A stretch of DNA of 64,000 nt from JAYVYM01 sp046593925 (GTDB taxonomy: Bacteria; Actinomycetota; Actinomycetes; Mycobacteriales; SCTD01): contig JBKJQN010000008.1 in assembly GCA_046593925.1 (NCBI GenBank), forward strand, positions 1 through 64,000. Direction: 5' to 3'. The stretch's first letter is position 1, and every line of letters begins with the position of its first letter. The position numbers and the translations under genes are program-made. Under the pieces are notes generated by a model that made no database searches, was not told the origin of the DNA, and was given only the letters and a program-made list of their open reading frames with translations. Positions 1 through 8,111 of the stretch are shown piece after piece.

Positions 1-363
1 TCGGGACCGGGAGCGGTGGCCCCGGGAGCGGTGGCCCCGGGAGCGGTGGCCCCCGGAGCGGTGGCCCCCGCTCCCGGTCCCGACAGCCGCACCGTCGACG
101 GCCCGGCCGTCGAGACCGGCTACGGCCCCATCCAGGTTCGGCTCACCATCCGCGGCAGCCGCATCCTGACCGCGATCGCGGCCGACTACCCGCATGGCAC
201 CGGACCGAGCCGCTCGATCAACCGCCAGGCCGTGCCGGTCCTGCAGGCCGAGACCGTCTCCGCGCAGAGCGCACGGGTCGACGCCGTCTCCGGTGCCACC
301 TACACCTCCGCCGGCTATGTCAGCTCCCTGCAGGCGGCCCTCGATGCCGCGCACCTCGGGTGA
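1..363 (+). CDS. FMN-binding domain protein (5' end outside window)
   Basis: The reading frame is open at the left edge and ends at 363, so this is the C-terminal part of a longer protein. A Pro/Ala/Gly/Val linker is followed by an FMN-binding domain of the RnfG/NqrC type. The block DAVSGATYTS near the end matches the motif in which a Thr carries flavin covalently in that family. The last codons overlap the GTG start of the next gene, which encodes a cytochrome b-like membrane protein, so the two probably form one electron-transfer unit at the membrane. A GTG at 16 lies inside the repetitive linker and is unlikely to be the true start. Confidence 0.8.
   Translation, partial: SGPGAVAPGAVAPGAVAPGAVAPAPGPDSRTVDGPAVETGYGPIQVRLTIRGSRILTAIAADYPHGTGPSRSINRQAVPVLQAETVSAQSARVDAVSGATYTSAGYVSSLQAALDAAHLG
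16..70 (+). repeat. 15-bp in-frame tandem repeat (linker)
   Basis: Three nearly identical 15-base units (GTGGCCCCGGGAGCG and one-base variants) and part of a fourth encode a Val-Ala-Pro-Gly-Ala linker. The unit length is a multiple of three, so copy number can change without breaking the frame. It probably separates a membrane anchor from the FMN domain. Confidence 0.85.
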
Positions 364-1103
364 GCCATGGGCAGGCCGTGACCATCTCCAGAGCCATCAC
401 CGACGTCGTCGACGTCGCCTCCGGGCAGGTGCACCGCGACGATCCGGTACTGCCCGGCACGGGCGGTCCCGCCGGCAACGCCCAGCTCACGGCCTGGCTC
501 GGGCTGACGCTGCTGGCGCTGTTCCTCGCCGAGCTCGTCACCCTGCTGGATGTGAGGGGATTGATCACCTGGCATCTGGTGGTGGGACTGCTGCTGATCC
601 CGCCCTCGCTGGCCAAGACCGCGACGACCGGATGGCGGGTGGTCCGCTACTACACGGGCGCAGCGGCCTACCGGCAGGCCGGGGCGCCCCCGCTGCTCTT
701 GCGGTTGCTCGGGCCACTGGTCGTCGTCGGCACCCTCGCCCTGCTCGGGACCGGCGTCGCCCTGGTGGCGGTCGGACCGGCCACCGGCCGCGCCGCACTG
801 CTGATCGTGGTCGGCCAGCGGCTCTCCCCACTGACACTGCACCAGGCCGCGTTCGTGCTGTGGGCCGCCGCCACCGGACTGCACGTACTGGCCCGCGTCG
901 TCCCCGCAGTACGCCTGGCCGTCCCCTCCGGCCGCAGCAGAGCGAGGCTCCCGGGAGGCGTATCGCGGGCCAGCGCGCTGCTGGCCACGGCGGTGGTCGG
1001 TGCGATCGTGGCGACGGTCGTCCTGGGCCTCGCCACGGGCTGGACAGATACCGACCCCGGTCGGCCGGACGGATCTGGCAGGGTCGGCGTCGGGACCAGG
1101 TGA
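360..1103 (+). CDS. Cytochrome b/b561-like (DUF4405-like) membrane protein
   Basis: 247 residues with about five hydrophobic helices. Histidines sit where b-type heme ligands are expected: TWHLVVG in the second helix, and LHQAAF plus GLHVLAR in the fourth. The block GWRVVRYY after helix 2 is typical of cytochrome b561/DUF4405-like proteins found beside FMN-binding proteins. The GTG start overlaps the upstream stop (GTGA), implying translational coupling. Inferred role: moving electrons across the membrane to the FMN-binding partner. Heme binding is deduced from the His pattern only, and the acceptor is unknown. Confidence 0.72.
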   Translation: MSHGQAVTISRAITDVVDVASGQVHRDDPVLPGTGGPAGNAQLTAWLGLTLLALFLAELVTLLDVRGLITWHLVVGLLLIPPSLAKTATTGWRVVRYYTGAAAYRQAGAPPLLLRLLGPLVVVGTLALLGTGVALVAVGPATGRAALLIVVGQRLSPLTLHQAAFVLWAAATGLHVLARVVPAVRLAVPSGRSRARLPGGVSRASALLATAVVGAIVATVVLGLATGWTDTDPGRPDGSGRVGVGTR

Positions 1104-1148
1104 CCGCGGATCAGTGCGGCCGGCTCGCCGTGGAGGGGCGAGGACGCC

Positions 1149-1988
1149 GTGCTGCCGGACCTGCTGGTGATCGGCGCCATGAAGAGCGGGACCACCAGCC
1201 TGTGGGCATCGCTCGCCCGGCACCAACAGGTGCACATGGCCGCGCGCAAGGAGGTGCGCTTCTTCGACCGCGACGACCGCTTCGCCCGGGGCGCCGGCTG
1301 GTGCGCTGAGCAGTTCGCCGGAGCGACCGGCGAGCACCGCGCCGTCGGGGAGGCCACCCCGAGCTACTCCCGCTGGCCGCAGTGGCTGGACGTGCCGGCC
1401 CGCGCAGCCTCCGTCGTCCCGGGCGCCCGGCTCCTCTACATCCTGCGCGACCCGGTGGAGCGGGCCCGTTCGCACTACCTGCACCTCCGCGGAATCGGGC
1501 TGGAGGACCTGCCCTTCGGCCGGGCCGTCCGCGAACGACGGACGTACGTCGACACCGGCCGGTACGCGATGCAGCTGGACCGCTGGCTGCAGCACTACCC
1601 GCAGGACCGGGTGCTGCTGCTGACCACCGAGCAGCTGCGCGACCAACCGACGGCGACGCTGGCGGGCGTGCACGCCTTCCTCGGCCTGGCGGGCCCGGCC
1701 CTGGTGGCCATGGCTCCCCTGCATGTCACCGATGACGCCGTGCGCCAGCGCCCGGCCGTGCACCGGCTCAAGCGCACCTCCCCCTGCCGCCGGCTGATCG
1801 ACACGGCGCCACCGTCGTTGCGGCCGGCGCTGCGCACCCTCGACCCGGTCCTGCGCCACCGACCTGCCGCGGCCGGCGCGGACCTCGCCCTCGAGCTGCG
1901 CGCCGTCCTCGGTGACCTGCTCCGCGACGACGTCGCGCGGCTTCACCCCCGGATGCCCGCAGGCTGGGACGGCTGGGGCTTGGCCTGA
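1149..1988 (+). CDS. Sulfotransferase family protein
   Basis: 279 residues. The N-terminus has the PAPS 5'-phosphosulfate-binding loop GAMKSGTTSL (residues 9-18), and the 3'-phosphate-binding block LRDPVERARSHY lies near residues 99-110. Both are standard for sulfotransferases that move sulfate from PAPS to a hydroxyl or amine. Length fits the bacterial Sulfotransfer family. The GTG start lies right before the conserved strand. It follows the cytochrome-like gene by 45 bases on the same strand, with no obvious functional link. The acceptor substrate cannot be read from the sequence. Confidence 0.88.
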   Translation: MLPDLLVIGAMKSGTTSLWASLARHQQVHMAARKEVRFFDRDDRFARGAGWCAEQFAGATGEHRAVGEATPSYSRWPQWLDVPARAASVVPGARLLYILRDPVERARSHYLHLRGIGLEDLPFGRAVRERRTYVDTGRYAMQLDRWLQHYPQDRVLLLTTEQLRDQPTATLAGVHAFLGLAGPALVAMAPLHVTDDAVRQRPAVHRLKRTSPCRRLIDTAPPSLRPALRTLDPVLRHRPAAAGADLALELRAVLGDLLRDDVARLHPRMPAGWDGWGLA

Positions 1989-2054
1989 CCCGTCGAGCAA
2001 CGGCCCTGTTGTCGGGGCTGGACGGCGGCCATCGGTGCCTGGAACAGTCGGGAC

Positions 2055-3749
2055 ATGCCCGTCTCAGCCATACCGACCGAGCAGGTTTCCGCCGCTGCCG
2101 TCGTTCCCGCCGCCGCCGCGGAGCCGGTCGCCGTCGCGTCGCTGCGCGGCCTCGCCGGCGGGGTGCTGGCCGCGCTCGCCCAGGCCGGGCCGGTCGCCAG
2201 GGAGGCCGGCCGCCTGGCCAAGGAAGGGGTGGAGATCCTGCGCGGCACGTCCACCAGCGCCCCGGAACCGAAGGACAAGCGCTTCGCCGACCCCGCGTGG
2301 GCGGCCAACCCGGTCTACCGCCGGGTGGCCCAGGGCTACCTGTCCCTCGGTGGCTCGCTCTCCCGCCTGGTCGACGCGTACGAGGCGTCGGGTAGCGACT
2401 GGCGTGACGTGGAGCGGGCCCGGTTCGGCGTCAACGCCCTGACCAGCCTGCTGGCGCCGACCAACACGCTGCTGGGCAACCCGGCCGCGCTCAAGCGGGC
2501 CTTCGACACCGGCGGTCGGAGCCTGGTCCGGGGGGCCGGCCACCTGCTCCACGACGTACGCACCAACGGCGGGATGCCCTCGCAGACCGACCGCTCCGCC
2601 TTCGCGGTCGGCACCGACCTCGCGGTCACCCCCGGCGCTGTCGTCGACCGGGACCCGGTGGCCGAGCTGCTGCAGTACGCACCGTCCACCGACCTCGTAC
2701 GCCAGCGGCCGCTGCTCATCATCCCGCCGCCCATCGGCCGCTACTACTTCCTCGACCTGCGCCCTGGCCGCAGCTTCGTCGAGCACGCGGTCGGCCAAGG
2801 CTTCCAGGTCTTCCTGCTCAGCTGGCGCAATCCGACCCGCGAACAGTCCGGTTGGGACCTGGACACCTATGCGGCGCGGATCGAGTCCGCCGTCGAGACG
2901 GCCAAGCAGATCACCGGCTCGCCGGACGTGACGACCCTGGGTTTCTGCGCGGGCGGCATCCTGACCAGCGCGGTGCTCAACCACCACGCGGCCACCGGGG
3001 ACAGCAGCATCGCGGCAGCGGGCTTCGCGGTGACGCTGCTCGACTTCGACAGCCGGGCGCCGCTCGGCGCGTTCTCCTCGCCCCCGCTGCTCGAGCTGGC
3101 CCGGCGGGGCTCCAAGCGGGCCGGCGTGATCACCGCCCGGTCGCTCGGGGCGGTGTTCAGCTGGATGCGGCCGGACGATCTCGTGTTCAACTACGTCGTC
3201 AACCAGTGGCTGATGGGCCAGGACCCACCTGTGTTCGACATCCTGGCGTGGAACGCGGACGGCACCAACCTGCCGGCCCGGCTGCACGAGGACTTCCTGG
3301 CGTTGTTCCGCGACAACACGCTGACCGCCAAGGGCGCGCTGACGGTGCTCGGCACCCCGGTAGACCTGGCCCGGGTCACGGTGCCGACCTTCGTCACGGG
3401 CGCCGTCAACGACCACCTCACGCCGTGGGCGGGCTGCTACCGCACGACCCGCCTGCTGTCGGGCCCGAGCACCTTCGTGCTGAGCAACGCCGGCCACATC
3501 GCCAGCCTGGTCAACCCGCCGGGCAACCCCAAGGCCAGCTACCAGGTGGGTGGCGAGCCCGGGCCCGACCCGGAGCTGTGGCGCGCGGCGGCCGAGCGCC
3601 GGACCGGCAGCTGGTGGGAGGCCTGGGCCACCTGGATGCTGGAGCGGTCAGGCGAGGAAGTACCCGCCCCTGCGTCGGTCGGCGACGACCGGCACCCGCC
3701 GCTCGAGCCCGCCCCGGGCAGTTACGTGCTGGACCGGGTCCCGGGCTGA
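2055..3749 (+). CDS. phaC: Polyhydroxyalkanoate synthase (PhaC-type)
   Basis: 564 residues, a normal PhaC length. An N-terminal helical domain precedes an alpha/beta-hydrolase core with the lipase-like box GFCAGG, where Cys (about residue 298) replaces the serine of lipases, as in PHA polymerases. The other triad members are visible as Asp near 453 (VNDHLTPW) and His near 481 (GHIASLVNPP). It polymerises hydroxyacyl-CoA into storage polyester granules. The 3' end overlaps the convergent depolymerase-like gene by 28 bases, giving a synthase/depolymerase pair. Substrate chain-length class is not decided here. Confidence 0.9.
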   Translation: MPVSAIPTEQVSAAAVVPAAAAEPVAVASLRGLAGGVLAALAQAGPVAREAGRLAKEGVEILRGTSTSAPEPKDKRFADPAWAANPVYRRVAQGYLSLGGSLSRLVDAYEASGSDWRDVERARFGVNALTSLLAPTNTLLGNPAALKRAFDTGGRSLVRGAGHLLHDVRTNGGMPSQTDRSAFAVGTDLAVTPGAVVDRDPVAELLQYAPSTDLVRQRPLLIIPPPIGRYYFLDLRPGRSFVEHAVGQGFQVFLLSWRNPTREQSGWDLDTYAARIESAVETAKQITGSPDVTTLGFCAGGILTSAVLNHHAATGDSSIAAAGFAVTLLDFDSRAPLGAFSSPPLLELARRGSKRAGVITARSLGAVFSWMRPDDLVFNYVVNQWLMGQDPPVFDILAWNADGTNLPARLHEDFLALFRDNTLTAKGALTVLGTPVDLARVTVPTFVTGAVNDHLTPWAGCYRTTRLLSGPSTFVLSNAGHIASLVNPPGNPKASYQVGGEPGPDPELWRAAAERRTGSWWEAWATWMLERSGEEVPAPASVGDDRHPPLEPAPGSYVLDRVPG

Positions 3750-4591
3750 GCTGCCCCGAGACCGCACTCGTCGAGGAATGCCGTCACGGCCTGGCAGCCC
3801 TCGTCAGGCTGCTCAAGCAGGAACAGGTGCCCGCCATCGACGACCCGCAGCCGCGCCCCGGGGATTTCCCGCGCGAGGATCCTTCCATTGCGGGCCGGCA
3901 CCAGCGGGTCACGGGAGCCTGCGAGCACCAGGACCGGGACGCGCAGGCTGCGCAGGTAGGACCGGCTCGACCAGCCGGAGATGGTCCAGAGCTGCTGGGC
4001 GTAGCCGCGCAGCGTCGGCGGTGTCCGCAGCCGCGCCTTCGCTGACGCCGGATCGACCGGCTGGTCCGGTGTGCTGCCGAACACCACGGGCGCCACCAGC
4101 CGCAGGTACGTCCGCGAGTAGTAGCGCGCCGGGGTCGCCATCAGCGCGACGACCCAGGGCGCGGGTGGCTGCCCTCCGAGGCCCGGCGTCGTGGCGGCCA
4201 GCACCACGGCGCCCACCCGGGTGGGCGCCCGGTGCGCGAGCTCCTGCGCCAGCGCCCCGCCCCAGGAGTAGCCGAGCACGTCGGCGCGGTCGATGCCCAG
4301 CTCGTCGAGCAGCGCCACGACGAGCTCGGCGTACCCCCGCATCCGCTGTGGCACCAGCAGCGCCGGGCTGCCGCCGGTGCCCGGCAGGTCGAGCATGACG
4401 ACCTGGCGACCGGGCAGCCGCCGCACCACCGGCTCCCACATGTCGATGTTGCCGCCGATGCCGTTGAGCAGCAGGAGGGGCGGTCCCTGGCCGGTCGTGG
4501 CCGCCTGCACCGGCCGCCCGGCAAGTCGCAGCCGCAGTGTGCGCGGCGGCCACGCCGGCGCCCTGGTCGTGGTCTTCAGCTCAGCTGTCAC
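3722..4591 (-). CDS. phaZ: Alpha/beta hydrolase, PhaZ-like intracellular PHA depolymerase
   Basis: 289 residues from a GTG start at 4591; a longer open frame upstream crosses unrelated remnants and is not used. The oxyanion region LLLLNGIGGNIDMW, the nucleophile elbow GYSWGGALAQ (Ser about 109), VLAGSRDPLVP (Asp) and VDGGHLFLLEQPD (His) match, in order and wording, intracellular depolymerases of medium-chain PHA from pseudomonads as I remember them. Convergent overlap with phaC supports a role in mobilising the polymer. A generic hydrolase or esterase remains possible. Confidence 0.75.
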   Translation of the reverse strand: MTAELKTTTRAPAWPPRTLRLRLAGRPVQAATTGQGPPLLLLNGIGGNIDMWEPVVRRLPGRQVVMLDLPGTGGSPALLVPQRMRGYAELVVALLDELGIDRADVLGYSWGGALAQELAHRAPTRVGAVVLAATTPGLGGQPPAPWVVALMATPARYYSRTYLRLVAPVVFGSTPDQPVDPASAKARLRTPPTLRGYAQQLWTISGWSSRSYLRSLRVPVLVLAGSRDPLVPARNGRILAREIPGARLRVVDGGHLFLLEQPDEGCQAVTAFLDECGLGAAQPGTRSST

Positions 4592-4635
4592 TCGGACATC
4601 CTGCCCGCTGCCGAGCTGGGTCGCCGGATCTTCGG

Positions 4636-4998
4636 TCAGCGGCACGCTGTGCCGCTCTTCGCCGACGAGCGCTCGCGCTTCATCACCGGCCGGCGCTTTC
4701 CGCCGTGGGCGGTCCGCATGGCTGAGCCGACCTGGCGCGTCGTCCAGATCCCGCCGTCCACGGGCAGCACGGCGCCTGTCACATACGCGCCGGCCCGGCT
4801 GGCCAGGTAGACGGCCGCGCCGGCCATGTCGTCGTCCCGCCCGATCCGCCCCAGCGGGGCCTTCGCGGCGATCGCGTCCCCATGCTCCTTCAGGGTGGCC
4901 GCCATCATTCTCGACGGGAACGGCCCCGGGGCGATCGCGTTGACGGTGACGTGCCGCGGGCCGAGCTCCTTGGCCAGCACGCGGGTCAGGTGGTGCAC
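4636..4998 (-). pseudogene. SDR (FabG-like) C-terminal remnant
   Basis: Only the last third of a short-chain dehydrogenase/reductase is present: HHLTRVLAKELGPRHVTVNA, then IAPGPFPSRM and VLPVDGG. The Rossmann nucleotide-binding half and the catalytic Tyr-Lys are missing. Upstream of 4998 the frame runs into unrelated sequence and a stop (TAA at 5014-5016). The break lies about a dozen bases from an oppositely oriented monooxygenase remnant. It is very unlikely to be active. Confidence 0.8.
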
Positions 4999-5012
4999 GC
5001 ACCACCCAGCTC

Positions 5013-5318
5013 GTTACGCTCATGTTCGCGACCGGCTTCGACGCCCTGACCGGCTCGCTGCTGCTGCGCCTGGAGATCGTGGGCCGCAACGGGGTGACGC
5101 CGGCGGAGGAGTGGTCCGGCGGGTCCGCCACGTACCTCGGGGTCATGGTGTCCGGCCCCCCGAACCTGTCCATGATCGCCGGACCCGGCAGCCCGTCGCT
5201 GCTCAGCAACGTCCTGCTCTCGACGGAGCGTTCGACTGGGTCGCCGAGCTGCTGGGGCACCTCGGGGCAACCGGCCACCACCGTCGTCGAGCCGACCGAG
5301 GACGCCGAGCGCAGCCCG
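5013..5318 (+). pseudogene. Baeyer-Villiger monooxygenase C-terminal remnant, frameshifted
   Basis: The segment FATGFDALTG, then TYLGVMVSGPPNLSMIAGPG and SPSLLSNVLLSTE matches the conserved C-terminal part of flavin-containing Baeyer-Villiger monooxygenases (cyclohexanone/phenylacetone monooxygenase type). The next block, FDWVAELLGHLGAT, is in another frame, and the one after (TTVVEPTEDAE) is back in the first. The gene has therefore lost its N-terminal two-thirds and carries at least two compensating frameshifts. It abuts the SDR remnant. Confidence 0.78.
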
Positions 5319-5436
5319 CCCGGCGATGCACCGGCTTGATCTGCGCAGCTGTTGACGCGAGCGGCGGATGAATCGGCCGCGACGCAACAAGTGCAAGGTG
5401 TTTGTCCCGCGCCCGCCGTCCACTGCGAGCTGACCC

Positions 5437-5616
5437 TCAGCCCTGCAGGGCGCCCGCCCAGCGCCAGTCGCCCTCCGGGCCCAGGTACTCGACGCGCTGC
5501 ACCTCTTCCTCCGGCCCTTCGTCGTCAAGTGCCCAGGTCAGCGCCGTCGCGTGCTCGGCGAACTCGTGGTCCGCGACGATGTCGCCCATCCCGTCGAGGA
5601 ACCGGTATCGAGTCAT
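5437..5616 (-). CDS. Small hypothetical protein (59 aa)
   Basis: An ATG at 5616 opens a 59-codon frame ending at a TGA at 5437. The protein starts MTRYRFLDGMGDIVADHEFA and ends with an acidic, Trp-containing segment (DWRWAGALQG). It is acidic, has no membrane segment and no Cys, and its third codon positions are G/C-rich as in neighbouring real genes. I do not recognise the family. It stands alone between the monooxygenase remnant and the gamma-carbonic-anhydrase-like gene. Confidence 0.55.
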   Translation of the reverse strand: MTRYRFLDGMGDIVADHEFAEHATALTWALDDEGPEEEVQRVEYLGPEGDWRWAGALQG

Positions 5617-5772
5617 GTCCGGGACCGTAGGGCAGCCCGTCGACGGTGGCGAGCCCCCCGGTCAGCGAGGGTTGCTGCGCCGGTGCCCCGAGGTCTAGCG
5701 TCCGCGGGACCGGCCCGGGGTCACGCGACATGCGGGCACCGACGGCGGCCGGTGCAGGGGTGCGGGGCTGTC

Positions 5773-6462
5773 ATGGTGGACACGGTGGAGGAGTACGTGA
5801 CGACGGCACGAGCAGTCGGCCGGGATGCAGTCTTCATCCGGCACCGAATGAAGAGCCCGCGGGTCGCGGAGTCGGCGTACATCGCGCCCACGGCCGTGCT
5901 CTGCGGCGACGTCACGGTCGGCCCGCACAGCCGGGTGTTGTTCGGCGCAGTCGTCACTGCGGAGGGTGGCCCGGTCGAGGTGGGCGCGAACTGCGTGATC
6001 ATGGAGAACGCTGTCGTACGCGGTGTGCCGCGGCACCCGACGCGACTCGGCGACCACGTGCTGGTCGGCCCGCACGCCTCGCTCACCGGATGTGTGGTCG
6101 AGGGCGAGACCAGGATCGGCACCGGGGCCGTGGTGTTCAACGGGGCCCGGATCGAGGTGGGAGCCGAGGTCGAGTTCCACGCAGTCGTGCACGTCAACAC
6201 CGTCGTGGGCGCCGGGGTCGTGGTGCCGATGGGCTGGTTTGCCGGCGGTGACCCGGCCCAGCTGGTCCCGCCCGGCGAGTGGGAACGCATCCGCGACCTG
6301 ATCGGCCCGCTGGACTACCCCGGCACGGTATTCGGCGTCGGCGAGACCGACAACGCGATGCCGGACATCACCCGGCGCTATGCACGCGGGCTCGCCCTGC
6401 ACCGCCAGGACCACGTCCTGCCCCCGAGTGAGCACGACCTCCTGCCGGTCGCCGGCGGCTGA
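5773..6462 (+). CDS. Gamma-carbonic-anhydrase-like / hexapeptide-repeat protein
   Basis: 229 residues from ATG 5773; the frame is open further upstream but that part has no homologous look. Hexapeptide repeats run from about residue 35 to 155 (AYIAPTAVLCGDVTVGPHSR and following), giving a left-handed beta-helix. The layout resembles the YrdA/gamma-carbonic-anhydrase group, including GDHVLVGPHASLTG. The usual three zinc His ligands cannot all be placed with confidence, so carbonic anhydrase activity is uncertain. A C-terminal extension of about 60 residues follows the helix. Confidence 0.75.
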   Translation: MVDTVEEYVTTARAVGRDAVFIRHRMKSPRVAESAYIAPTAVLCGDVTVGPHSRVLFGAVVTAEGGPVEVGANCVIMENAVVRGVPRHPTRLGDHVLVGPHASLTGCVVEGETRIGTGAVVFNGARIEVGAEVEFHAVVHVNTVVGAGVVVPMGWFAGGDPAQLVPPGEWERIRDLIGPLDYPGTVFGVGETDNAMPDITRRYARGLALHRQDHVLPPSEHDLLPVAGG

Positions 6463-6495
6463 CGGAGTCGCCGGAGCCCGGGACCCGTCGCGGCC

Positions 6496-6757
6496 TCAAG
6501 GGGGTGGCGACACGCTGCAGCCTGTCGTGACGGCCGCACGTGCGAGTTCGCGATCCCAGTTCGCGAGCAGCAGCGCCTCCGCGTACGGCGGCGTCGAGCC
6601 GATGGCCCTCGTCCTGCAGCGTCAACGTCATCACGGCGCGGGCGCTCGCGTACGCCATCCCGCGCTCGTAGGGCCCGGATCCCAGCCTGTCCAGCAGCGC
6701 CTCGTCGCTGCACTGCGAAACCCAGTCCGGCGGCGGCCCGTCGAGCACGACTCTCAT
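6496..6757 (-). pseudogene. Hypothetical protein, probably frameshifted
   Basis: An ATG at 6757 starts MRVVLDGPPPDWVSQCSDEA and continues plausibly to about residue 55 (VMTLTLQDEGHRLDAA). The protein-like continuation (YAEALLLANWDRELARAAVT) is in a different frame and ends at the stop at 6496. The unshifted frame instead reads through low-complexity Arg-rich sequence antisense to the neighbouring gene. A single indel near 6590 would explain this. Family unknown. Confidence 0.35.
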
Positions 6758-7022
6758 GGTCGGATCCGCCGTTGAACAGCCATCTGCTGCGTCCCCACAT
6801 CCGCCTACTGCCGCGCCCGTCCCGCGGTCGCTGGAGGCTACGACGACCGGCAGCGCGTTCGGCCGTAGGCGATCGACGTGTCCCTGTGGACCTGCCTGCG
6901 ATCCGCTGAACCGATCCCGGCACCTCCCCTTCGACAGCTCACTTCCCCTTCGGTAGGTCACTCGGATGGGGTCCGAAAGTGACGTCCAGAAGGGGAAGCG
7001 ACCTCAGGTAGGGGAGGCGGTG

Positions 7023-8111
7023 TCAGCTGGTGTTGGTGGCCTTCCGGTAGTACCTGCGGTAGATCACCTTGTAGAGGGGGACGATCCGCGGGATGTCCCT
7101 CAGCCCCGGAATCCAGGGCAGCAGCAACTGCAGCAGCATGCCGACGATGACGATGAGCGTGCCCACCCAGAGGTCCGCCGCCGCAGAGCCACCAATCACC
7201 GGGATGTGGTACGGGATGGCGTACAGCACCAGCCAGAACTGACCCGGGTAGTTCCACAGCTCGTTCATGACGCCCCACTGGTCGCCGGTCAGCCCCTGAC
7301 CCTGCGCGACACTGCTCCATAGGGTGCCGTCGCTGAAGAACATCGTGGCCTTGTACGGGTTCGTCGTGACCTGCGTGCCGCTGCTGCTCAGGAAGCCGTC
7401 CAGGGAGCCGTTCCGCGCCATGGTCAACTCGGCCTGCACGAGGGTCGCGACCGGACCGTAGTCACCGGGCGCCACGTCGATCTTCGCGTTGTCGATCGAG
7501 CCCTTGCCGAGCGCCTCGGTGTAGGCCTTGAGCCAGGTCGCCTGCTGGTCGGAGACGAGACCGTCGGCCGCGACACCGCTCTCCAGGCTGCCACCGGCGG
7601 CTTGGTACTGCGTGACCGCGTCCGCCACCACGGGGTCATACGGAGCGACCGTCCTGCCGACCGGTGCCAGCACGAAGTCATTCGCGGTGTTGATCGGCTG
7701 GGTCAGGCCGAACAGGCTGTGCGCAATACCGGCCAGGGACACCCGACCGATGTGCTGGGAGGCATCGGCGGTGTTGTTGAACGGTGGCCCGTAGGTCGCG
7801 GTGGCGGAGGACCCGTCGAGCTCGGTGACCGCCGTGGCGGCGAAGTCCATCGCCCCGCCGTTTGCGTCGACCGCCCCCTGGTCGTCCGTGGTCGGTGACG
7901 TGACCCAGTACTGCGCGGTGAAGGCCGCTCCCGGCGTGGACGTGGGGCCTCCCGGGTACTGCAGGCCCCCGTTCGGCGAACCGAACAGGATCGAGGCGGT
8001 CACGACCAGGACAGCGACGACCAGGACGGCGACGGTGCCTTCGAAGAGCAGGTCGTACTTTCGCTCGGGACCGGTCCAGTGCCGCAGCGGGTGTCTGCGC
8101 AGGCGCGTCAT
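7023..8111 (-). CDS. Cytochrome b C-terminal-like subunit with large extracytoplasmic insert
   Basis: 362 residues. There is one N-terminal hydrophobic helix after a basic start (MTRLRRHPLRHW), then about 230 soluble residues rich in Ala, Gly, Thr and Asp, then two or three hydrophobic helices (GQFWLVLYAIPYHIPVIGG and following) and a basic tail (LPWIPGLRDIPRIVPLYKVI). The C-terminal helices resemble the cytochrome b C-terminal / subunit IV region. The start overlaps the end of the cytochrome b gene (ATGA), so it is the third gene of a coupled operon. The insert is not recognised. Inferred role: quinone-handling subunit of a bc-like complex. Confidence 0.65.
   Translation of the reverse strand: MTRLRRHPLRHWTGPERKYDLLFEGTVAVLVVAVLVVTASILFGSPNGGLQYPGGPTSTPGAAFTAQYWVTSPTTDDQGAVDANGGAMDFAATAVTELDGSSATATYGPPFNNTADASQHIGRVSLAGIAHSLFGLTQPINTANDFVLAPVGRTVAPYDPVVADAVTQYQAAGGSLESGVAADGLVSDQQATWLKAYTEALGKGSIDNAKIDVAPGDYGPVATLVQAELTMARNGSLDGFLSSSGTQVTTNPYKATMFFSDGTLWSSVAQGQGLTGDQWGVMNELWNYPGQFWLVLYAIPYHIPVIGGSAAADLWVGTLIVIVGMLLQLLLPWIPGLRDIPRIVPLYKVIYRRYYRKATNTS

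Noticed and set aside
315..2000. 561-codon minus-strand frame over the cytochrome-like and sulfotransferase genes
   Set aside because: Low-complexity Arg/Gln/Gly sequence, antisense to genes with recognisable motifs.
5551..5772. Upstream extension of the gamma-carbonic-anhydrase-like gene
   Set aside because: The extra 74 residues overlap the minus-strand 59-codon gene and have no family resemblance; ATG 5773 fits the domain start.
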